64,000 nt of DNA. Source: Didymodactylos carnosus. Taxonomy: Eukaryota > Rotifera > Eurotatoria > Philodinida > Philodinidae. The notes below the pieces were generated by a model. It was given only the letters and a program-made list of their open reading frames with translations, was not told the DNA's origin and did no database searches. The position numbers were made by a program, and so were the translations under genes. Numbering within the stretch: position 1 is the stretch's first letter; every line of letters begins with the position of its first letter. Of the stretch, positions 12,710 through 23,185 are shown one piece after another. Location of the stretch: positions 28,210 through 92,209 of the forward strand of contig CAJNOQ010000039.1 in assembly GCA_905250885.1 (NCBI GenBank). The letters run 5' to 3'.

Positions 12710-13999
12710 TTAAACATTTGCGTACGCACACAAATTGAGGTTAATAAACTGTATAGGCACAGATGGTACTGTTATGAGTGTACTACCATAATTATCCAAT
12801 ATTGAATTTCTTGAACAATTTTTTGTAAGATATCTTCGTTGATGTTTTATTTTGTTCTCGATGTTCTCTAGTACAATCGCCTTTTGCTGTTGTTGATAAT
12901 TGCAGTTTTTCAGCAGAGAAGACGATGAATTTTTGGAAAATCGATTTTCACTTGGTATCCATTTGTAACTGATTGTACTATAAGGTGGTGGATGATTATC
13001 AACCTCATATGAGGAAACTTCGGGAAGAACATTAGACAAGGTTGTGGTAGAAATATTTGTCTCCTGAAGTCGTGTTTGATGCTACAACCACAAAACGAAT
13101 AGACATTTACCCTTATAGAAAAAATTACAATGTGGCGGATGAAGGCATACTTTTCGTACTCGCCGTTTCAATGTTGTCATATCAACTTTTGATCTACAAA
13201 GTGAATTTTTGGCATAACGATATTCTTTTTTAATAGCAGTAGTTGCTGTTTTTTCATTAAAGAGATCCATACAATGGTTTGGAAAACCGTTGTCAGCTGA
13301 AGAATTGTCAAATGTATCGCATTCATCTATAATAGTACATTAGATGAATAGTATATTGTAATTATTACTAATTACTAACCTTTTGAGGTATCGGTTTGGC
13401 ATAATAATGCCGGTTTGAACTTTTTCATAGAACTATACGAACTAGAGAAAAATTGTTCACTGCGATTCATGTTTTTGAGAGTTTGATTTTGGCCACTTAA
13501 TACGTTGCAAAAATTTCGTTGATATTGATTTTGCAAAATAGTACGGTCTTCGGTGTACTAAATACCAAAAAAAAAAAAAAAACGGAAGTTTCAACAGAAA
13601 ATTATAGACATGATTAATTGGATAATATTTTCTCACTTACATCTGAATTTTTGTCGGTGTTTTCTGCAGCGTGTTTTAATCGTGCTAAAAGTATTTGATG
13701 CCAATCAACATCTTTGAAAGAATCTTGATTTTGACTAGATTTATCAACATGTTGAGATGACTGAAAGAATAAAAACAAAATAATCGATATTTTTTAGAAT
13801 AGTTTGGATCGATTCAGACAATTGAATAAATGTTTGTACATTTACTCTCTTAATGATGTGTTCTTACTTTAAATACAAAACTGTTTTCATCATAATTATT
13901 ATGTAAATTTGTATAACAAGTAATATATAAGTTTTCTCGTTTAGTTCGTCTTAATGGATTTAATAGTGTTCTAACAATGGTACTAACTGCAGACGACAT
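12710..13999 (-). CDS. Unidentified five-exon protein (325 aa)
   Basis: Five exons join with consistent phases and GT-AG borders: 13868-13999, 13641-13760, 13380-13557, 13151-13326 and 12710-13081, with introns of 69-226 bp. The total is 978 nt (325 codons plus stop). The start is the first ATG of exon 1; the next codons encode S-S-A-V-S-T-I-V-R-T-L-L-N-P-L-R-R. The protein is rich in Asn, Gln, Ser and Lys, with a basic patch L-K-R-R-V-R-K at the exon 4/5 junction and a P-P-P-Y motif soon after. P-P-P-Y is the type bound by WW domains. No membrane segment or signal peptide is seen. It looks largely disordered and I do not recognise a family. Intronless readings of the exons give stops, so the splice model is better than separate ORFs. 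Confidence 0.6.
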
Positions 14000-14728
14000 T
14001 CTTTTAAACACAAAAATCAACTTCTGTTAATAGTTTACCAATAAATCGCTTAAATGTAAATTTACAAAAATTTAAATTTAACTAGAGAAATAAAGTCATT
14101 GATATATAATTGTAGAAGAAAGAGAGGATTCATCTTCTACTTCTTCTATTTTAATAATAAAAAAAAAGTCGTTTTTTTACTCTTGTTTTTCTTAAGTAAC
14201 AAAAATCGCCTACTCTTTCATAAAATATTACCATTAATGAAAAAGAAAACATAATAGGTGGTAAACATTGAAACAGAAAGAAGAATTAAAATAAACGTTT
14301 TGGCATATTATTTTCAATCGTTTTTTTCTATATAAACAAATTGGATTAATATTCTACACATTTCACTCTCTTTCTTATATTCTCGTCTTTTATAGTGCAC
14401 TTGATCAGAAAAAGTTTATAATTTTTTAAATTTTCAAGTTGATTCGAATATATCTTCAGAATGAATAGAAATGAAGCACTTCAATGATGAAAAGAAATTT
14501 TCTGTCTTTCTATTTACAACGGCTTCTGATGAGGTTAATTTATACTACACCAGACATGAATAATAAGACGAAAAATATCACCTCGAATTGTGAGCCACAT
14601 AATAGAACACATTCGTAACTTTAATATCTTTAACTATTATAACAGAAAAATATTATGTTAATCGAAGTATTCAGACTGGTCTGATTACATTCAGAATAAA
14701 TAAGTTTTAATCTGATAAGTATTTTTAT
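14000..14728. other. Intergenic, upstream of the five-exon gene
   Basis: Very AT-rich; it presumably includes the 5' flank of the gene starting at 13999. No TATA box or other element can be singled out from a background this rich in A and T. Confidence 0.4.
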
Positions 14729-15076
14729 TTACAGTATTATTGCACAACAACAACATTTAATCTGATTCACTGTTTGGACGAATAGTTGTCGTTTTTCTCG
14801 TTGTAGAATCTGATCTAGTTCATCTTCTATCGCTTGCTGCATATTTGCTTGTAATATACTCGTTGTCAGTATTTGATAATGTGATCTAGGCATTTGACTC
14901 CAATTTACGCGGTCCAAAACAGTTTGGTCTGGATTTGTGGTAATATCAACGACTTTTTTAACTCCCATCTGTTTTGCCTGATGTAATTTTTCCATTTGAA
15001 AATTGAATATAAGACGTTGATTTTCTGCATTTTTCGGTTGAAATATATTTAAAGCAGAACAAAAAAGTAAGAACAA
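14729..15076 (-). CDS. Possible small gene or terminal exon, unidentified
   Basis: The frame encodes a mixed-charge helical sequence (M-E-K-L-H-Q-A-K-Q-M-G-V-K-K-V-V-D, later Q-A-I-E-D-E-L-D-Q-I-L) and ends in a cysteine cluster C-C-C-C-A-I-I-L. An AG acceptor at the A-E-N-Q junction (about 15031) suggests it is the last exon of a longer gene. Exon-like sequences lie further upstream at about 15105-15165 and 15195-15377, but their phases did not join. C-terminal C-C-x-x motifs can be lipidated, but here the final residues are not a standard CaaX box. Function unknown. Confidence 0.3.
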   Translation of the reverse strand: MFLLFCSALNIFQPKNAENQRLIFNFQMEKLHQAKQMGVKKVVDITTNPDQTVLDRVNWSQMPRSHYQILTTSILQANMQQAIEDELDQILQREKRQLFVQTVNQIKCCCCAIIL

Positions 15077-15921
15077 TTAATTCATTCGAGTACTTTTGGT
15101 GGTAGATCCACTGCAGAGAGTTTCATTCGACTGTCGCTTTTTACTTCAAGCATTGTAAAAAAACACACTCCGCTGAAAGGCATGGAATTTTTCAAAGACA
15201 AACCTCTACTACCACTCTAATACCTTGCTCAACGACATAATTGTTCACAATCCTGAATTCAATCACATACGCTAAAATCATCAACAGATGATTGGAAATA
15301 ACTACTATTCTACACTCAAAATTTTTTCGTAACTTTTTAAATCTCAACAGTTCACCATCCAGTTGTTTAAACTTCAAGAACTGTCATGCCATGTATCGAC
15401 GGAAAAGTTGTGCTCAAATTGGCATCCCTCTTTAACATGAGAGATTATATGAGCCTCACTGACGATGGAATTGTAGTTATTACGAAAACAGTTATCCAGG
15501 ATCCCTTTGTCATTGAAATGGACTGTCCGGGTGATAGTGTAGGGATATTTTCATGTCGGGTATAAATATACGATCAAAACTTATTTTGAATAGAAAAGTC
15601 TAGGATTGCTATTTGAAACAAAATATTGTACCTAAATTAATGTGGTTTTTTGGAAAATCGTGTGGTCTCCCAACGTATTTGATGGGTATGTTGTTCAAAT
15701 CTCATATTTTTTTGCTCCAATATTTTCGTCTTCTAGACAGACCAGGTTTGAAGAGTGTAATAACCACAACTTCTTCTCTAATACTTGACAGCTCTAGAAG
15801 TTTAAACAATTGAATGACGAACAGTTGGGATTTAAACAGTTAAGAAAAGTCTTGAGTGTAGAATAGTAGTTATTTCTTATCGGTTAATGACGATTTTCAC
15901 GTATATTACGGAATCAGCACT

Positions 15922-17654
15922 CTAAACAACGTTGTATGCTTCTACGAGGCAGTTGAGATTTATCTTGGAGAGTCGCATGTGTTGCAACTGAGTGTCTCTT
16001 TTTATCCCTACATACTCTGTTCGTTTGTTACCGGTCGATACTTTTTGATATTCACTTAGCCAGTCGTAACTCCAGTCGACGTCTTCATTGAGTTCTTCTG
16101 TAATTGTATCGGAAAATAACTGTCTCAAGTACATGTAATTTGGGCGTTGATTGTGGCTAAGTTTAAATATTTTTTGAAAATAAATTTTAAAATTATCGGG
16201 TAACTCTGAACAGAGGTCATCGATATTTTTCATCATTTTATATTTTAATTTTGCTATTCTCATTGCACGGCATGCCTGTTCTGATGTGTCATTGCTATCC
16301 CCTAGTGTCGATCTTTGATGACGAATATTGTCATCCACTTCCCATGGCAACTGTAAACCAGTAAAATAGATGAGCATATAACCCAATGATTCCAAATCAT
16401 CACGATAGGAGAGTGGACGACCTATTTGAGCGTTGATACTGCTAAATAAAATACCTAAAGTGATATGAATATGGTAGTTTTCAATTTGGATTGTAAGCCT
16501 TTTTTACTGTTTTTTAGTTTAAAAATGGATCGTAAGAGACAACATTTTTAGACGATTTTTTCTACCTCCTGGTAGGTGAAATTTTTCTATTTCCGCTGCT
16601 GATTTCCCAGTATTTCTCTTCTTCATCTGATTCGTTTGTTCATCATCATCATCATTGCAACTAATCGAAATCATTTGTGCGAATGAAAATCCTCCAAGAT
16701 ATATTGTTTCTTTTCTTTTAATAATTTCACATGTCTGAAAACTGGATGGCTTAACATCACAGTACAAGATTGATTGCATATGTAAGAGTTCTAACCGCGT
16801 TATAAGTTCAATGCCAATGAGACAGACAGTTTTTAATGAAAACCCATTTTCTTCACGTTTATAATGATCAAATACGACTTGTAGATTTGGACCAACATAA
16901 TCGAATACCATTGCTCTGAATTTACGACTTGTTTTATAGTAAAGTAAACAAGGTAAACCAAGAATGTCGGGATCATGCTCTTCAACAGACTGTTGGTTAC
17001 CAAATGGAATCAATGTAGAATGACGTGTCCTTTCAGGTGATGTAACATCTATACTCATCGAGATTTGTCTATTATCTGTTGAGTACTTTCTTAATAGTAT
17101 AAGCGGAACTCCATTTAAGGCAGCATATACTTTATATTCATTCGCTAGAAGAAAAATTTGTGTGCTATATTATAGAGAAATAATTATGTTCGATCTTAGT
17201 AAACAAAAATATTTTCATCGAACCGTTTGTCGACCAACAAACTTATAGAAGACTCTCTTTTACCCAAATAACTGTGTTGATCTTCGTTTAACGGTTCAAT
17301 CTTGACAATAAGAGGCTGCTTTGTTATTCGATCTGTACCCGATCTCAGATCACCACTAATGTTCGATGAGATGCATGCACCTACCACATATCTTCCTCCG
17401 AGCACTTTACCCGTGTACGCATCTTCTACAACTCCCCTTTTCTGTTGTTGCTGTTGAAGAGAGAGTGGGAGTTGATTTTGCTGGAAGAGCTGATGTTTTT
17501 GACTGAAGGTAGTAGACGATTGACGAAAAGTAGACGATGAACTTCTTGCGGATGCGTCAGTATCAGTTTGTACATCGGATGATGAGAATGGACTACGAGA
17601 AGTTAGTAAATAACTGCTTGAGCGTGATACAGTACCAAGTGAGTAATTGGCCAT
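15922..17654 (-). CDS. Casein kinase 1-family pseudokinase
   Basis: Three exons, 17243-17654, 16541-17144 and 15922-16441, give about 511 residues. The exon 2 donor could be three bases earlier; both are in phase. An 80-residue Ser/Gln-rich tail precedes a CK1-type kinase fold: L-G-G-R-Y-V-V-G, then V-K-I-E-P (the VAIK-like lysine kept at residue 118), N-E-Y-K-V-Y, and the diagnostic CK1 segment S-I-N-A-Q-I-G ... R-D-D-L-E-S-L-G-Y with L-P-W-E after it. The catalytic parts are degraded. The glycine-rich loop lacks its glycines (A-C-I-S-S-N-I-S-G). HRD reads Y-C-D and the following Asn of the catalytic loop is Ser (D-V-K-P-S-S). The DFG Asp is lost (G-G-F-S). CK1 members are soluble Ser/Thr kinases; this one probably cannot bind Mg-ATP normally and may act as a scaffold. 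The upstream GTG at 17663 was rejected in favour of the ATG at 17654. Confidence 0.8.
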
Positions 17655-17885
17655 TTTCAACACATTTTCAGATCAATTAATTGAATATGGTCATGTTTGA
17701 TTGAAAAGTATATCCTTCGGATCACATTCAACATTTTATGGCGCGACTATTCAAGAAAGTCACTTAGCATTATACATTAATTAATAGCAACCATTCATTT
17801 GACATTTAGCTTCGTAAGAACTCATTTTCAGAGCAGAAAACTATTATTTAATGGATAATTAGCAACATCGGTTATTAAGATTGCG

Positions 17886-18402
17886 CTAAAGGACGGGATG
17901 CAATAAGAACAAGAATCGGTCCCATTTCAGATCATCTCGAAAGGTATCTAGAATAAAAGAGCGTACCATTTTATGGGTTTCTACACCCTTGGTTCCCCTT
18001 CGCGTCTCATATCTGTCAGAAAATCGATCAGCTTTGAACAATAGCTTCACGAGCCCATTCCGAGGCCTTTTTCGTAATTTTCTCAGAATACAACAAGTTT
18101 GAACGAAAGTCTTATATACCATTCGATGCAGCTTTAAACGGCGAACAAAACTATCTATTGCTCAATTGTTATGTACACTGCGAACATCCACGTTTTTGCA
18201 ATATTACTGTTAAAAATGACCTTTTCAGCATAGTCCACGATAGTATTTTCGTTCTTTCACCATGAGAGAACCTAGGTTGCGGTCTGTATTATATATCAAA
18301 CGAAAGCTCTTTCGAAACTCTACAAAATGGCTGGTGATTCATTTCTAGGTGAAAGTGCGAACACTCACTTTCTGGGATTTTACTACTGAAGGGTGATATT
18401 TT
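17886..18402 (+). repeat. Dispersed repeat family 2, copy A (left inverted arm 18065-18402)
   Basis: The segment 18065-18402 is repeated in inverted orientation at 19506-19844 with only a couple of differences visible. The longer region from 17886 is also homologous, with much more divergence, to 57537-58000. The minus strand of 17886-18122 and of 57472-57696 carries a similar peptide in each copy (I-L-D-T-F-R-x-x-L-K-W-x-R-F-L-F-L-L). Confidence 0.75.
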
Positions 18403-18441
18403 CAAGCATACTGGTGGATAATGTTTCTGTGTTTTTACCAT

Positions 18442-18752
18442 TATGGTGCCTCTAGACAGAATGGTTAGAAAATACCGTCTAAGATGGTTGGGCCATGTTA
18501 GAAGAATGGATGATTATCGCTTACCAAAAAAGATTCTATTTGGTAAAGTTGTTGATGGCAGTCAAGGAAGAGGAAAGCCTTTGACCGATTGGATGGATTG
18601 CGTTAGGGATGATTGTGGTCTCACTCAACCCCAGATACCAGTTGGACAGTGGGAAAGGAAATCAAAAAATAAGATCGAATGGCGTTTAACTCTCTCGTCC
18701 CTAACTTCAATCCGATGAAGAAAAAGGACAATTATTATTATTATTATTATTA
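18442..18752 (+). mobile_element. 5'-truncated LINE insertion with (ATT)n tail
   Basis: The 311-bp insertion is bounded by a 10-bp target duplication tttttaccat (18432-18441 and 18753-18762). It encodes the last ~90 residues of a non-LTR retrotransposon ORF2 (18443-18718), with the typical C-terminal motif R-W-L-G-H-V-R-R-M-D, L-P-K-K-I-L-F-G, and G-R-G-K-P-x-x-D-W-M-D-C-V-R-D-D. The stop is followed by a short 3' sequence and an (ATT)n simple-repeat tail (18731-18752), the usual 3' end of several LINE clades. Removing it restores a stretch that aligns with the repeat-family-2 sequence (ttaccatgaaacagcctagg), so it landed in an existing repeat. Confidence 0.85.
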
Positions 18753-19844
18753 TTTTTACCATGAAACAGCCTAGGTTGCGGTCTACATTATATATCAAAA
18801 CGAAGCTCTTTCAAAACTCTTGAAAATGCTATGTAATTTCTTAAAATATCTTTCAGAAGCTTTTCAACTGCATTATTCGATAGTCCCTTCAATTCTCCAC
18901 GAAATGAGATGTTGACCATGTTTCTACGATGTTGTGTGAAAGTGCCATAGAAAATACGATACAGATAAAAAATTCAGCATTAAAACGGATGAGTTAATAT
19001 TTGTAATGTTAAACAGCGTGGAACTCTGTCATCAAAGATGGTAGAAACATGCTCAACATCTCATTTCGTGGAGAATTGAAGGGACTATCGAATAATGCGG
19101 TTGAAAAGCTTCTGAAAGATATTTTAAGGTCACTAGATTTTCTGGAAAACCGGATTTTTCAGAAATCTCTTTATCAGGACCCCGAGGTCTAGAATAAGTT
19201 TTCTTCACCGAAATATATAGAACTCCATGCGCTGTTTTATTTAATACCAAGTTCAAGGTTCTACGTTAAGGAATGTGGTTAGCAGACGTTTTACAAGTTA
19301 GGCCAAATTCGCCAGAAAATGCATTTTTCCGCTGCGAGAGTAAAATGTCTATAACTTTTTTTCTAACGAGGCTAGAGACTTGCGGTTTTTACCATTCACT
19401 TCAGCTTGCTGAGCTCTATAATACGATGCAGGTCTTGCCACTGACGTCAAAGGTCGATGTAAATGGTGGTAGGTTTTATATGGCTTGAGCCTATCCGTCG
19501 ATGCCGAAAACATCACCCTTCAGTAGTAAAATCCCAGAAAGTGAGTGTTCGCACTTTCACCTAGAAATGAATCACCAGCCATTTTGTAGAGTTTCGAAAG
19601 AGCTTTCGTTTGATATATAATACAGACCGCAACCTAGGTTCTCTCATGGTGAAAGAACGAAAATACTATCGTGGACTATGCTGAAAAGGTCATTTTTAAC
19701 AGTAATATTGCAAAAACGTGGATGTCCGCAGTGTACATAACAATTGAGCAATAGATAGTTTTGTTCGCCGTTTAAAGCTGCATCGAATGGTATATAAGAC
19801 TTTCGTTCAAACTTGTTGTATTCTGAGAAAATTACGAAAAAGGC
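18753..19844 (-). repeat. Dispersed repeat family 2, copy B, with nested inverted repeat
   Basis: 19506-19844 is the near-identical inverted partner of 18065-18402. Further inward, about 18843-18917 and 19048-19127 form a second inverted pair (sharing ctttcagaagcttttcaac ... gatagtcccttcaattctc). The stretch 19370-19500 is homologous to 58010-58110 (sharing gagctcagcaag and accgcaagtctctagcc). Minus-strand frames at 19053-19256 and 19644-19946 may be decayed coding sequence of the element (for example F-D-A-A-L-N-G-E-Q-N), also seen in broken form at 57.77 kb. Confidence 0.7.
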
Positions 19845-19849
19845 TGAAA

Positions 19850-21439
19850 ACAGAAACGAAAACAGAGAGATTTTGTGATAATCTAATTTTAAAAATAACT
19901 TCCTATGTGAAGAAACAAGTTGTAATATAAGAATGTATAAAAACAAGTATCTATTTAATGTGACAGAGCCAGGAGTATTATTGATTTTCTCCCACCCACT
20001 GCTAGGCTAGTTTCATCATGCTTTCATTCTTTAATTCTACGACCCTGAATCCTTCTGTAAAGGATGGTGATGTTTCGGATTATGTTGCAGACAGGGGATG
20101 TTCGGAGCTTTCTAATGAGAAAGAACTGAGTTTGTAAGGAGAATCTCAGGTGTTTTAAAGCGAAAATCAAACATAAACTCGAAACCGATGTTTTCATTTT
20201 CGTTTTGAAACTTTCTTTCAGTTTCTTTTCAATTTCAATCGTTGGTTTCTACTTATAAGTAGGAGTAGTACTGATTCTCGATTAGACCTCTCACTCTGTC
20301 GCCTTTCAAAGTTCGTGCAGTGTAGTTGGTGTTCTAGTTATATTTACTTTTCGATAACTCACACTGGTGAACGGTCTGTGAACGAAAACAATCCAAAATA
20401 CTAAAACGTAATGTAACTCGATCTGCACTGAACGCTGTTGAATTTTATGAAGTAAAGTTGACAAAATCAGTATTCTTCTACATATTCCGACATAGTACAA
20501 TCCTAACATACAATAACGACAATAAATAGGAATTGCACAGGTACATTTGCAGCAGGGGAATTTTATGGAGTTTTGACCACTTTATACACAACTTTCTTTG
20601 CAAATGTGGAGATCTATCTCACTCGAAAGAGCATCAAATTCTGATTAGGGAAATGTCTTTTAGAAAATATTAAAACATCAGCATAGGATCGGCATCATTG
20701 ATTTTTTCTATAACCCATCCCCCGTATCCAGCGTTTTATTCATAAAGAAAAGTAGCCAAGACCTCATATCTTCTCCAAATGTTCTACTTGGTAGTACTAT
20801 CGAAGCGGCATGCAATATAAAGCTGAACTATGTTCTATATGAAATACAGTTTTCAAAGCACCCGGAAACAACCTAAGAAGAGGAAGAACCAAGACTGGGA
20901 AAGCTGTTGGTTCTTTATTTGGGTTTATATTGTGTTTATATTTGAGAGATCCACATCAGCTGCATCTATCGCAGGTATTTTGCATATTGCTGATTGAAAA
21001 TGAAACCTGGGAGATTTTAACTTGGTGTCTCTGATGAAAAAAGTTGTTTAAATTCTGGTTAAGAGGAGAGACAGGAACTGCAACAAGTTGGTCAAAAAAA
21101 TATACTAGTAAAATAAAGGTTTCTCGGAACGTATAATAACCACAGTCCTGTGTTTTTTACCAAAAGTTAACATTTCTGATACTTTTTAGTTTATTCTTTG
21201 ATATCCGATGCCTTTCATCATGAGAACAAATTTGGTTCATGCGAGTGGTTCAATAACCGTTATGTTTTTGCTTTGACCGTCGATATAATAAGACACGATG
21301 CATGGTGGCATTAAACTACATAAAACTTCAGGACAACATGTATCGTACTTAATGATGTTAATAAAATTAACTTTTTTGTTTCTGGAGATTCAATTTACTA
21401 AAGTCGTAACACTCGAATCGTTGCTTTCTCATGCGAAAG
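19850..21439. other. Intergenic, no gene recognised
   Basis: AT-rich DNA without a frame or repeat I can name. Confidence 0.45.
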
Positions 21440-21892
21440 AATTGAAGATTATCTGACTTTTTCTTGCATATATTTCGTATAGAACATAGCTCCGCTTTAT
21501 AGTGATATTGTGTAACGTGCAACAAAGCATCACCAGTTGAAGATGACGGAGGAAAACCGAAGTGAGGCTCGGATTAGAGGCCGGTCTTTAGTAAATGCTC
21601 TAAGAACTGTTGATGTTCTCTAGAATTTAACTCGATACGCATAAGAGAAAAAGTAGGTCGGTAATTATCTACCAAAGAAGCGTTTCCTTTCTTGTAAACA
21701 AGTGTCATAGTAGCTGTTCCACTGAGATGGAAATATACCTACTGAGAGTGATAACTTGAAAATGTGAAGCAGCTGATAAGAAGCAACAGGTAAGCATAAT
21801 TGGATAAATTTTATCGAAAAACCGGCGATATTAACAACAGTCTTTCTCATCGATCCAACTGCCTTAACAATATCAGCGAGCGTAATAGACAC
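21440..21892 (-). pseudogene. Decayed LINE reverse transcriptase fragment
   Basis: On the minus strand the frame from 21892 reads D-I-V-K-A-V-G-S ... I-K-L/I-Q-L-C-L-P ... S-V-G-I-F-P-S-Q-W, the pre-RT segment of jockey/CR1-like LINEs. After a frameshift near 21700 the adjacent frame gives L-V-Y-K-K-G-N-A-S-L-V-D-N-Y-R-P-T-F-S-L, the conserved K-K-G-x(4-6)-N-Y-R-P-I-S-L-L motif. A third segment near 21500-21570 reads F-G-F-x-x-x-x-S-T-G-D-A-L-L-H-V, matching F-G-F-R-x-x-H-S-T-x-D-A-L. Several shifts and stops make it non-functional. The ends of the element are not visible. Confidence 0.75.
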
Positions 21893-21904
21893 ATCTGTAA
21901 ACTT

Positions 21905-22095
21905 AGACCGACATAGACTCCAACTCCATTTTCAAATTTTCAACTCCAACTCCAACTTTCTCAACAAAAATCTCAACTTCCGTTTCACTCCGGTTGCTTC
22001 ACTTTTGTAAGGAAGATTTTTCGGTTTTCAGCAGGATTCTGGACCGTTTTTAGCAGGATTTTGAGCTTTTTCCGGCAGGAAAGCGCAAAGAACTT
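21905..22095. repeat. CTCCAACT and AGCAGGAT word block
   Basis: From 21918 to 21960 the word ctccaact recurs several times, followed at 22025-22085 by repeated agcaggatt(c/t)tg. It is a small example of the word-block pattern seen elsewhere in the window. Confidence 0.45.
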
Positions 22096-22336
22096 CCGAA
22101 TTCACTCGTGAATACAGCCACTCAATCGTTTAGAAGATCAGTTTACAATTATTGAATATTTTCAAACAATGCAAAACGGAGCTGAGAATAAAATTGGGTA
22201 AAAGAATCGGGTCGTTTTTGCTTGGGATATAGAGCCCTTTACTAAGAAAAGTATCTGCCTACATTTTGTCGTAATTTTCTTGTTTTCTCGAGAACGAAGA
22301 ACAGTTAATCCTTTTCTTGTAAGGAAGGTTGATAAG

Positions 22337-22604
22337 TCAGACATAATGAATTTTCTCTTCCTAATCAATTTATTTAAATTCAATTGTGACGTTTGGTTGA
22401 TCTCAGATCAACTTCATCAGACAAAAAGTACAAATTTAATTTTCTTAAAAAATTAAAATGGAGTCTTTAAAATGGAGGACTTTTAATTTTCTTAGGAAAT
22501 TAAAAGTTTGTACTTTTTATCTGATGAAGTTGATCTGAGATCAACGAAACGTCACAACTGAATTTAAATAAATTGATTAGGAAGAGAAAATTCATTATGT
22601 CTGA
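22337..22604. repeat. Foldback element, about 100-bp arms
   Basis: 22337-22437 and 22506-22604 are inverted copies, starting tcagacataatgaattttc and ending gaaaattcattatgtctga. Each arm contains the perfect palindrome gttgatctcagatcaac. The 13-bp word gaagaacagttaa occurs directly at 22296-22308 and 22603-22615. Confidence 0.8.
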
Positions 22605-22959
22605 AGAACAGTTAAGAGCCAATTTTTTCTTATATAGTACAACTCTATTAATACTACGTTGGTGTAAACATTTTATCGTTTCTGCTACTTTTTTTTGCGA
22701 AAAGTCTTCTTTCTTGTGACCATCTTTGGTTTTCTGAACCTCAAATTCTAGCTGAGAAAAATCAGTTTTAAATCTTCTCCCATAAAAACAAAAAAAAGTG
22801 TATTATGTCGGACCTTCTTTCTCTCAGAATGACCAACAAATACGTTCACATAAGAAGAATGTACCAGTTACAAAATGAACAAAAAATAATTTTTCTCTCG
22901 AAATTCTAGACAAAATCCTACGCACTTCTTGTCTATTTTCTACTAGAATTTCACAAGAC

Positions 22960-23185
22960 TCTAACATTTAGGATCCACCTAGCAACTTCCTAACAGGATC
23001 CTACTACGATCTGACTTAACGCTGTTTAGGATCCGAACGGAATCTTAGAAAGTCGTATGACTTTCGGGTATACGTGATTTCATTAGGATTCTGTAGTATT
23101 TTGCTCGAATCCTAAGAAATTAAAGCAAATCCTAGTAGGATACGTCTCGGATCCTGTCAGAAAACTCATAGGACTTTACTGGGGA
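22960..23185. repeat. AGGATCCT word block
   Basis: About 220 bp with at least ten copies or near-copies of AGGATCCT/AGGATTC/GAATCC in both orientations. The right end (gacaggatcc ... ataggactttactgggg) resembles, in inverted form, the left end of the block at 30953, so the two are likely the same element family. Confidence 0.6.

Noticed and set aside
15100-15377. Joining these upstream exon-like pieces to 14729-15076 as an acyl-CoA thioesterase-like gene
   Set aside because: Splice phases do not match at the available donors and acceptors, and the sequence resemblance was too faint.
15386-15565. 59-codon plus-strand frame starting M-P-C-I-D-G-K-V-V
   Set aside because: The composition looks protein-like, but it is short, has no recognisable motif and no clear splice partners; it also overlaps exon-like sequence on the other strand.
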